This document shows positions 1 to 5,275 of a stretch of 5,275 bases of DNA, in pieces (position 1 is the first letter of the stretch; each line of letters begins with the position of its first letter). The notes under the pieces were generated by a model. It was not told where the DNA came from and ran no database searches. It worked only from the letters and a program-made list of their open reading frames with translations. The DNA is taken from contig JAFZQP010000117.1 of NCBI GenBank assembly GCA_017620345.1, forward strand, positions 1 through 5,275, written 5' to 3'. The translations under genes were made by a program, and so were the position numbers. The stretch is from Lachnospiraceae bacterium. Lineage in GTDB: Bacteria; Bacillota_A; Clostridia; Lachnospirales; Lachnospiraceae.

Positions 1-214
1 CGGGATTGTATATGTTCGAGTGGACCCGTATCACTTCATCACTGATCCTGTTGAACGCCGTTATCGGTGCACCCATTCTCTCGGGACCGTACTCTGGAAA
101 CCCCTGTACATATGCACCTGTCTTGAAGCATACATCCGCCAGGAGAAGAGCCGCTGTCTTGGCTCCCTGTCCTCCGCGTCCGTGCCATCTGATCTCTATA
201 CTCTTATTTCCCAT
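1..214 (-). CDS. 2-oxoacid:ferredoxin oxidoreductase, gamma subunit (PorG/PorC type), N-terminal part
   Basis: Only the first 71 codons are present; the gene reads leftward off the window edge. In multi-subunit pyruvate:ferredoxin oxidoreductases and related 2-oxoacid oxidoreductases, this cytoplasmic subunit helps convert a 2-oxoacid plus CoA to acyl-CoA and CO2 with reduction of ferredoxin. Visible signatures are the glycine-rich [12 protein letters not shown] segment near the N-terminus (residues 11-22), [12 protein letters not shown] (39-50), and then [19 protein letters not shown]. Full subunits are about 180-200 residues, so well over half is missing. The start at 214 is supported by AAAGGA (221-226) six bases upstream and by the family N-terminus, where a short strand leads directly into the glycine-rich loop. 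A strong promoter lies upstream at 266-295. Pyruvate is the likeliest substrate, but 2-oxoisovalerate or 2-oxoglutarate enzymes share these motifs and cannot be excluded. The other subunits would be expected beyond the left edge. The family call is firm; the substrate is inferred. Confidence 0.88.
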   Translation of the reverse strand, partial: MGNKSIEIRWHGRGGQGAKTAALLLADVCFKTGAYVQGFPEYGPERMGAPITAFNRISDEVIRVHSNIYNP

Positions 215-256
215 GATGTATCCTTTACCTCTGTAAAACAACTCATAAATCCGCAA

Positions 257-282
257 TTGCCACTGATTATATCACACGGCAA
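257..282. repeat. Imperfect dyad symmetry centred on the -10 box
   Basis: TTGCC (257-261) and GGCAA (278-282) are inverted copies. Inside them TGA (264-266) and TCA (272-274) also pair, around a five-base centre that forms most of the -10 hexamer. Because it straddles the -10 box it could be an operator for a dimeric regulator. The arms are short and the two halves differ by one base in spacing, so chance is quite possible. Confidence 0.3.
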
Positions 283-295
283 CAGATAACGTCAC
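266..295 (-). promoter_or_regulatory. Putative sigma-A promoter of the oxidoreductase gamma-subunit gene
   Basis: On the minus strand there is a perfect -10 box TATAAT (266-271) preceded by TG plus one base (272-274), an extended -10. GTGACG (290-295, 4 of 6 to TTGACA) lies 18 bp upstream. Transcription would begin near base 259, giving a leader of about 45 nt with AAAGGA just before the start codon. The -35 box overlaps the stop codon of the upstream symporter gene (292-294), so the oxidoreductase gene probably has its own promoter as well as possible read-through. Confidence 0.6.
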
Positions 296-1704
296 GCCCT
301 TTGTTTTTTCAGGCTTTCCGTTATCTCATTCATCTTCTTTTCATCAAGGATGAATTTCTTCCTGAAATAGATCACCGCCACGAACAGTCCAACCACAGGG
401 ATTATGGTCATGGTCATACGAAGGCCGAGCCTCGACGATGCATCAACCTGCAGTGAAAAATCAATGCTCTTCTGCGCCTCCGTGATCTCCTCGTTCTTAA
501 GGTGATTAGCGGACAGGCAGATCGAAGCGATAAACGCAGCCACACCGGACGCAAGTTTTACGACAAAAGTCTGCATCGAAAAGATAACGGATTCGTCCCT
601 TCGCCTGTTCATGATCTCGCCGTAATCAACACTGTTGGCAAGAAAAACAGTGGTCAGCACCTGCAGTACTCCGTTTGCGGCAAATATAAAGAACGCCGGA
701 ATGAACAGTATGAACACGCTCTTCATGGACGTAAATGTTATACCGAGAAGACACGCATAACCGATGATCGCACTGGCTATGCATATGTAGAAGCATTTGA
801 CGTTCTCCGCGATTTTTCGCAACAGCGGATAGAATATCATCATCGACAGTATCTGGATCGCGCCACCGAACATATTGAAATACGTGTAGCTTTCGTACCA
901 GGCGGTCCCGCCAAAATCATACTTGAAGAAATATATCACGAGATTGGATGTTATATATACGGAACAATTGATGAGTACGATTGCGACCACGGCTGTCATC
1001 GCCTGATCATTCTTAACAAGCGCCGAGAACATCTGTGATACGGAGGCGGTTTCCATATCGACGGTTGATTTTTCTTTAACATTTATGCATGTGACCGCGA
1101 TAAATACAACGAACAGTATCGCGATCAGAAGAGAGAACCACATGAATCCGGTCTTCTCATCGGCTCCGCCGAGTTTATAAACAGCCATCATCGTAACAAC
1201 GGTTATGATCGCGGATCCGACTCCCGCACAGCTTCTTGCAAGAGTGCTCAGGCCTTCTCTTTCCTTTCCTCCGCTCGTAAATGCCGGGATCATAGACCAG
1301 TACGGGATATCCATCATTGTATAGGTGATACCCCACAGTATGTAAGTACATGCCGCATATGCCACAAGCCCGCCTCCGTCAAGCGCGGGTGGTGCTGCAA
1401 ACATTGCAAACAGTATAACGGCATTTGTAATCGTCCCTATCATGAGCCACGGACGGAATTTTCCCCATCTTGTCCTTGTCTTGGCGACCACGATGCCCAT
1501 GATCGGATCGTTAAATGCGTCAAATATACGCGCCACAAGAAGTATCACGCCCATTGCTATGGCGCTCACTCCGAGAACATCCTGATAGTAATACAGAATG
1601 TAACTGGCCGAGAGCATATACACCATATCCTTGCCCACGGCTCCGAGTCCGTAGGAGACTTTCTCCTTAAGAGTCAGCCCCGATTTTTCCCTGTTATCAC
1701 TCAT
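292..1704 (-). CDS. GPH-family (MelB-like) sugar:cation symporter
   Basis: A complete 470-residue inner-membrane transporter of the glycoside-pentoside-hexuronide:cation symporter family (MFS fold, about 12 hydrophobic segments), the usual family length. It would import a sugar or glycoside with Na+ or H+. Residues known to matter in Salmonella MelB appear to be kept: D26 in GKD (MelB D19), D62 and D66 in RIFDAFNDPIMG (D55, D59), D132 and W136 in YTMMDIPYWS (D124, W128), and K383 in QTFVVK (K377). The cytoplasmic loop motif RWGKFRPWL (79-87) and SVDYGE (358-363) are also present. These alignments are from memory of the family. The start at 1704 is set by GGAGG (1711-1715 on the complement) six bases upstream. 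Divergence from galK-galT across a shared 102-bp control region suggests galactose or a galactoside as substrate, but other glycosides are possible. The C-terminal tail (about residues 453-470) is charged and probably cytoplasmic. No terminator follows. Confidence 0.92.
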   Translation of the reverse strand: MSDNREKSGLTLKEKVSYGLGAVGKDMVYMLSASYILYYYQDVLGVSAIAMGVILLVARIFDAFNDPIMGIVVAKTRTRWGKFRPWLMIGTITNAVILFAMFAAPPALDGGGLVAYAACTYILWGITYTMMDIPYWSMIPAFTSGGKEREGLSTLARSCAGVGSAIITVVTMMAVYKLGGADEKTGFMWFSLLIAILFVVFIAVTCINVKEKSTVDMETASVSQMFSALVKNDQAMTAVVAIVLINCSVYITSNLVIYFFKYDFGGTAWYESYTYFNMFGGAIQILSMMIFYPLLRKIAENVKCFYICIASAIIGYACLLGITFTSMKSVFILFIPAFFIFAANGVLQVLTTVFLANSVDYGEIMNRRRDESVIFSMQTFVVKLASGVAAFIASICLSANHLKNEEITEAQKSIDFSLQVDASSRLGLRMTMTIIPVVGLFVAVIYFRKKFILDEKKMNEITESLKKQRA

Positions 1705-1725
1705 GTCTTTCCTCCAAATCTGTCC

Positions 1726-1754
1726 TTGCGAACGGGCACATATATGTTTATATT
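1726..1754 (+). promoter_or_regulatory. Putative promoter of the galK-galT operon
   Basis: TTGCGA (1726-1731, 4 of 6 to TTGACA) is followed after exactly 17 bp by TATATT (1749-1754, 5 of 6 to TATAAT). Transcription would start near 1761, leaving a leader of about 46 nt. The ribosome binding site is GGAGAAGG (1795-1802), just before the galK ATG at 1807. The region is AT-rich, so other hexamer pairs are possible. Confidence 0.45.
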
Positions 1755-1761
1755 AATATAA
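1748..1761. promoter_or_regulatory. 14-bp perfect palindrome spanning both divergent -10 boxes (candidate operator)
   Basis: TTATATTAATATAA is perfectly self-complementary, centred between 1754 and 1755. It contains the -10 hexamers of both proposed divergent promoters. A dimeric repressor bound here would block the symporter gene and galK-galT together. The palindrome is entirely A/T, so part or all of it may simply reflect two overlapping -10 boxes. It lacks the central CG typical of LacI/GalR-family operators. Confidence 0.35.
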
Positions 1762-1778
1762 GGGTGGGAATATCTCAA
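1750..1778 (-). promoter_or_regulatory. Putative promoter of the symporter gene
   Basis: On the minus strand TTGAGA (1773-1778, 5 of 6 to TTGACA) is followed after 17 bp by TAATAT (1750-1755, 4 of 6 to TATAAT). Transcription would start near base 1743, giving a leader of about 38 nt that carries the GGAGG ribosome binding site. The -10 hexamer shares five bases with the -10 of the opposing galK promoter. Confidence 0.45.
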
Positions 1779-1806
1779 TAATAATAAACAGAACGGAGAA
1801 GGTCAT

Positions 1807-3096
1807 ATGCTTATTAACAAACTGTCAGAAAGCGGCCGTATTGAAGAGATATACGGCAATGATCCCGAAACGGTCTCCTATCAGAGAGCACGGATCGAAA
1901 GATGCATAAACGGATACAGGGAGCACTTCGGTGACTCTTCGGATCTTCATATATTCAGCGCCGCCGGGCGCAGCGAGATCGGCGGCAACCATACCGACCA
2001 CCAGCGCGGTCATGTGCTCGCTGCATCGCTCAACATTGATTCACTTGCCATAGCAGCGGCTGTGGAGAAGCCTGTCATAACACTGTATTCCGAAGGATAT
2101 GAAACATACACGATAGATCTGTCCGGCCTTGACAAAGTCCCCGGGGAGGGAGACACGTCAGCTCTCATAAGAGGTGTTGCGGCCGGTTTTTCAAAGAAGG
2201 GATTTAAGATCGGCGGTTTCAACGCTTATGTTACAAGCGATGTTCTCGGCGGTTCCGGACTGTCATCCTCCGCTTCGTTTGAATCCCTCGTAGGCGTCAT
2301 CCTGTCAGGCCTGTATAACGATAATAAAGTATCGACGGTTGATATAGCCAAGATCGGTCAATTCTCCGAAAACAACTACATGGACAAACCGTGCGGCCTC
2401 ATGGATCAGATGGCATGCAGTGTCGGAGGGTTCGTCCATATTGATTTTGCAAAAAAGAGTGATAAGGATCCGCTGTTTGACGATGAATACCCGTGGCTCG
2501 AAAAGATCGATTTTGACCCTGCCGATTACGGGTACGATCTTTGCATCACGGATACAAAAGCATCCCACGCGGATCTTACGGATGAATATGCCGCGATCCC
2601 CGCGGAAATGAAAAAGGTTGCGGCTTATTTCGGAAAGGATGTACTCTCCGAGATTTCTGAAGAAGAATTCATGGCACACATCGGCGACATCCGTAAGAAG
2701 ACCGGAGACCGTGCCGTAATGAGAGCCATTCATTTCCTTGGCGAAAACAAACGTGTGATCGCAGAGGCCGAATCGCTCAAGGCAAAGGATTTTGACAGAT
2801 TTCTCAGAAGGTTCGGCGCTTCCGCAAGATCATCCTATGAATATCTTCAGAATATCTACCCGGTGGCAGCCGATCAGCAGGGCGTTGCGATCGCTCTTGC
2901 CGTCAGCGATATAATCCTGTCCTCTCCTTCAAAGGGAGTATCAAGAGTGCACGGGGGCGGCTTTGCCGGAACGATCCAGACATTTGTCAAAAAAGAATAC
3001 TCCGATGAATACATCGCTGGCATGAACAAACTTCTGGGTGACGGAGCATCAAGTAAATATTCCATAAGAAAATACGGCTGCATACAGATACTGTAA
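1807..3096 (+). CDS. galK: Galactokinase (GHMP kinase family)
   Basis: A 429-residue cytoplasmic kinase that transfers phosphate from ATP to C1 of alpha-D-galactose, the first committed step of the Leloir pathway. Three GHMP/galactokinase motifs occur in order: the N-terminal galactokinase signature GRSEIGGNHTDHQRGHV (54-70), the phosphate-binding loop GGSGLSSSAS (148-157) and the C-terminal GGGFAG (383-388). D200 in CGLMDQMACSVGG matches the catalytic aspartate of known galactokinases. The signature is the variant seen in clostridia: the sugar-contacting Glu of GEHTD is Asn61 here, while His62 and Asp64 are kept. It is longer than E. coli GalK (382 residues), partly from an N-terminal lead-in before the signature. 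The start at 1807 follows GGAGAAGG at a good distance. galT begins 15 bp after the stop, a typical operon spacing. Another GHMP sugar kinase specificity is possible, but linkage to galT makes galactokinase by far the best reading. Confidence 0.93.
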   Translation: MLINKLSESGRIEEIYGNDPETVSYQRARIERCINGYREHFGDSSDLHIFSAAGRSEIGGNHTDHQRGHVLAASLNIDSLAIAAAVEKPVITLYSEGYETYTIDLSGLDKVPGEGDTSALIRGVAAGFSKKGFKIGGFNAYVTSDVLGGSGLSSSASFESLVGVILSGLYNDNKVSTVDIAKIGQFSENNYMDKPCGLMDQMACSVGGFVHIDFAKKSDKDPLFDDEYPWLEKIDFDPADYGYDLCITDTKASHADLTDEYAAIPAEMKKVAAYFGKDVLSEISEEEFMAHIGDIRKKTGDRAVMRAIHFLGENKRVIAEAESLKAKDFDRFLRRFGASARSSYEYLQNIYPVAADQQGVAIALAVSDIILSSPSKGVSRVHGGGFAGTIQTFVKKEYSDEYIAGMNKLLGDGASSKYSIRKYGCIQIL

Positions 3097-3111
3097 GAAA
3101 AGGACTGACTC

Positions 3112-4698
3112 ATGAGTGATAAATGCGCAAACATTTCCGATCTGATAAACGAACTTATAAGATACGCGCTTTCCGAAGAACTGATCACCGAGGATGACAG
3201 GATATACTGCATCAACAGACTGCTCGAGCTCTTCGGCGAGGTTGAGTATGCTCCCACGGGGGACACAAATGAGATCCGGGATCTTCATCTCATACTTGAG
3301 GATATGATCGGGATCGCAGTCGAAAAGGGACTCTGCGCGGATACGACCGCGTCGACCGATCTGTTCGACACAAAGATCATGGGGCTTGTAATGCCGCCTC
3401 CTTCGGCAATAAGAAAAGCATTCATGGACAGATACGCTGTTTCTGCAAAAGATGCCACAGACTGGTACTACCGTTTCTCAACCGCAACGAATTATATCAG
3501 GCGTGACCGTATCTCAAAGGATATCAAGTGGAAAGCGGATTCACCGTTTGGCGAGCTTGATATAACGATCAACCTGTCCAAGCCCGAAAAGGATCCAAGG
3601 GATATCGCAAATGCCCTTTCGGCTCCCAAGTCGGGGTATCCGCTGTGCCTTCTGTGCTGTGAGAACGAAGGCTATGCCGGGACTCTTACTCACCCGGCCA
3701 GGCAGAACCACAGGATCATACCGATCAAACTGTGCGGTCAGGCTTACTATCTGCAGTACAGCCCTTATGTTTATTACAGGGAGCACTGCATAGTATTTAA
3801 CGAAAAGCACACACCGATGAAGATCGATGAGGATGCTTTTGCAAAACTTCTTGATTTTATCCAGGCATTTCCTCATTACACGGTTGGCTCGAACGCTGAC
3901 CTTCCGATAGTCGGAGGCTCGATACTTACACACGATCACTTCCAGGGCGGATGCTATGAATTCCCGATGGTAAGAGCCGGATATAAGAAGAACTTTTCTC
4001 TTTCCGGCTATCCGGATATAGAAGCCGGTATCATAAACTGGCCGCTGTCAACGATAAGACTTCGCAGCAAGAGCATGGCCGAGCTTGTCAAGGCATGCAC
4101 GATGATACTGGACAGGTGGCGCTCATATACGGATGAAGATGCTTTTATACATGCATACACATATGAGGACGGTGTAAAGGTGCCGCACAATACGATAACG
4201 CCCATCGCACGTATGAGGGACGGTCTCTATGAGATGGATCTTGCGCTTCGGAACAACATAACGACCGATGAACATCCTCTCGGTGTGTATCATCCGCACA
4301 GCGAATATCATCACATCAAAAAAGAGAACATCGGACTCATCGAAGTCATGGGGCTGGCGATACTTCCCGCAAGACTTCGCGGCGAACTGTCCGCAATAAT
4401 GGAGATCATCAAAAAGCACATCGTCGATACCGACAATGTAAACGCGATAGAAGATATCTGCATGGAAATGAACAGCGATGAAAAGCTGCAGGTGCATGAA
4501 CTCTGGATAAGACAGATACTGACCCATGATATCGATCAGCTCAGGAGCGATGCAAAAAATGATCCGGCTGCCATCAGAGACTATATCAGGCAGGAGACCG
4601 GAACGGTATTTTCACATGTGCTTGAAAACGCCGGCGTATTCAAACAGACCGACGAAGGACTTACGGCATTTTGCAGGTTCACGGATTCACTGTCCTGA
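3112..4698 (+). CDS. galT: UDP-glucose--hexose-1-phosphate uridylyltransferase, class II GalT
   Basis: A 528-residue enzyme that exchanges UMP between UDP-glucose and galactose-1-phosphate, giving glucose-1-phosphate and UDP-galactose through a uridylyl-histidine intermediate. It belongs to the Firmicutes class II family, which is longer than and only distantly similar to the E. coli-type enzyme. Visible signatures are VMPPPS, HPARQNHRIIPI (194-205), the HxHxQ active site H274-D-H276-F-Q278 within LTHDHFQGG, and the C-terminal HPHSEYHHIKKENIGL (394-409) followed by IEVMGLAILPARL. H276 is the likely nucleophile by analogy with HPHGQ of class I. The length is slightly above the roughly 490-510 residues usual for the class. 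The start at 3112 has AAAAGGA (3098-3104) seven bases upstream and follows the galK stop by 15 bp, so the two are almost certainly co-transcribed. The last 12 bases overlap the end of the convergent gene, and no hairpin terminator is visible. Confidence 0.94.
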   Translation: MSDKCANISDLINELIRYALSEELITEDDRIYCINRLLELFGEVEYAPTGDTNEIRDLHLILEDMIGIAVEKGLCADTTASTDLFDTKIMGLVMPPPSAIRKAFMDRYAVSAKDATDWYYRFSTATNYIRRDRISKDIKWKADSPFGELDITINLSKPEKDPRDIANALSAPKSGYPLCLLCCENEGYAGTLTHPARQNHRIIPIKLCGQAYYLQYSPYVYYREHCIVFNEKHTPMKIDEDAFAKLLDFIQAFPHYTVGSNADLPIVGGSILTHDHFQGGCYEFPMVRAGYKKNFSLSGYPDIEAGIINWPLSTIRLRSKSMAELVKACTMILDRWRSYTDEDAFIHAYTYEDGVKVPHNTITPIARMRDGLYEMDLALRNNITTDEHPLGVYHPHSEYHHIKKENIGLIEVMGLAILPARLRGELSAIMEIIKKHIVDTDNVNAIEDICMEMNSDEKLQVHELWIRQILTHDIDQLRSDAKNDPAAIRDYIRQETGTVFSHVLENAGVFKQTDEGLTAFCRFTDSLS

Positions 4699-5275
4699 TC
4701 GTGTCAATCGTACAGTGAGCACGTTCAGGCCAAGCATATTCTGATATTCTATATGCTCGGCAAGCTTGTAGATCATACGTATCCCGATGTTCTTTGCGGG
4801 GTCCGAAGGATCTCTGAGTTCCCGTTTTACCGCAGGATCAAACGGTACGCAGTCATCTTTTATACGAAGTATCATATCATCATTTTTATGAACCACACGT
4901 ATGTCAATACTGTGGTTCTTTTTGTCCTTGGAAAAACCGTGATCAACAACGTTTCCGGCCATTTCCTCCAGGAACAGCGATGCAAGATATGATCTTCTCG
5001 GATCGATCCCGCGACTGTCACAAAACTCCTTGACCGAGACGGAGACTTTTTCCACATCCTCGATCCTCTTTACGCTCAGATCCATCCTCTCGTTCTCCGT
5101 CACCCCGAACTCTTCCGGTATGACCATAAGCTCGTCCATGGTTTTGGGTATCCGCCTGATACGTATGATGGAATAAGCAACTATAACTATAGTCGTAACA
5201 ACACCGTTGAGAACATTTGCAACATATACGCTGTTCATTCCCATCCGCGGTATTAAAAGCGCTGTAAATCCTGCA
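4687..5275 (-). CDS. Membrane protein with C-terminal RsbW/SpoIIAB-like ATPase domain, partial
   Basis: The reading frame is open to the right edge, so the true start lies outside. The 195 visible residues are the C-terminal part; the Met at 5244 is probably internal, since in-frame hydrophobic codons precede it. Numbering from that Met, a hydrophobic segment (about 5-27) ends in a basic stretch RIRRIPK (28-34), as at a cytoplasmic membrane boundary. A linker (about 35-57) leads to a HATPase_c_2-type domain (about 58-181) as in anti-sigma kinases. The N box is EEMAGNVVDHG (93-103, E94 and N98), the G1-like box is DDCVPFDP (130-137), and the G2-like segment NIGIRMI (152-158) precedes a terminal GLNVLTVRL. 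The G1 glycine is replaced by Cys132. The membrane part may be a MATE-type transporter, because I recall MATE/HATPase fusions in Lachnospiraceae, but too little is visible to be sure. It might bind ATP and act on a sigma-factor or phosphatase partner-switch system; this is inference. It converges on galT with a 12-bp overlap. Confidence 0.78.
   Translation of the reverse strand, partial: AGFTALLIPRMGMNSVYVANVLNGVVTTIVIVAYSIIRIRRIPKTMDELMVIPEEFGVTENERMDLSVKRIEDVEKVSVSVKEFCDSRGIDPRRSYLASLFLEEMAGNVVDHGFSKDKKNHSIDIRVVHKNDDMILRIKDDCVPFDPAVKRELRDPSDPAKNIGIRMIYKLAEHIEYQNMLGLNVLTVRLTRSGQ

Noticed and set aside
257..282. Possible Rex (NADH-sensing) operator over the oxidoreductase promoter, as the dyad begins with TTG and ends with CAA.
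   Set aside because: Rex sites are about 18 bp with TTGTTAA-like arms. Here the outer arms are TTGCC/GGCAA across 26 bp with unequal inner spacing, so it does not fit.
6..289. Two short plus-strand open frames at the left edge.
   Set aside because: The opposite strand encodes the unmistakable oxidoreductase gamma-subunit N-terminus over most of this region, so these frames are shadows.
215..291. Rho-independent terminator for the symporter gene.
   Set aside because: The only inverted repeat has 5-bp arms with a long interrupted loop and no following T-run on the minus strand.
502..1038. A long open frame on the plus strand opposite the symporter gene (178 codons).
   Set aside because: It lies entirely antisense to a well-supported transporter gene, and its translation resembles no protein family I recognise and is not organised into domains.
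1748..1761. Reading the palindrome as a LacI/GalR operator or a catabolite-responsive element.
   Set aside because: Those sites have a central CG and mixed-base half-sites; this one is wholly A/T and coincides with the -10 boxes.
2305..2733. Open frame of 142 codons on the minus strand within galK.
   Set aside because: It is opposite the conserved catalytic region of galK, which fully explains the sequence; it looks like a by-product of codon bias.
3541..3939. Open frame of 132 codons on the minus strand within galT, and a similar one at 4123-4527.
   Set aside because: Both are antisense to conserved galT motifs, have no clear ribosome binding site and show no recognisable domain.

Overview
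The window reads as a piece of chromosome from an anaerobic Firmicute of the class Clostridia, most likely Lachnospiraceae (Butyrivibrio or Roseburia-like). The basis is the Firmicutes-type class II GalT, the clostridial galactokinase variant with SEIGGNHTDHQ in place of the usual NLIGEHTDY, GGAGG-type ribosome binding sites, frequent ATA/AGA codons in moderate-GC DNA, and a ferredoxin-dependent 2-oxoacid oxidoreductase subunit. The assignment comes from recognising families, not from a database search.

Layout, left to right. (1) Bases 1-214, minus strand: the first 71 codons of a 2-oxoacid:ferredoxin oxidoreductase gamma subunit (PorG/PorC type), running off the left edge. It has its own good promoter at 266-295. 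(2) Bases 292-1704, minus strand: a complete MelB-like GPH-family sugar:cation symporter. (3) Bases 1705-1806: a 102-bp divergent control region with back-to-back promoters whose -10 boxes overlap inside a perfect 14-bp palindrome. (4) Bases 1807-3096 and 3112-4698, plus strand: galK and class II galT, 15 bp apart, an operon for the first half of the Leloir pathway. (5) Bases 4687-5275, minus strand: the C-terminal part of a membrane protein ending in an RsbW/SpoIIAB-like ATPase domain. It runs off the right edge, and its stop codon lies inside the end of galT.

The central unit is a galactose or galactoside uptake and catabolism locus. The divergently transcribed symporter would bring in the sugar, GalK would phosphorylate galactose to galactose-1-phosphate, and GalT would exchange it with UDP-glucose to give glucose-1-phosphate and UDP-galactose. 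The UDP-galactose 4-epimerase (galE), the mutarotase, any alpha- or beta-galactosidase and a dedicated regulator are not in the window. The flanking oxidoreductase and ATPase genes look functionally separate.

No mobile element, CRISPR array, tRNA, rRNA or convincing rho-independent terminator was seen. No gene-free stretch exceeds about 100 bp. Most of the window is ordinary metabolism. The part most worth following up is the right-edge membrane protein fused to an anti-sigma-like ATPase domain with an altered nucleotide-binding G1 box.
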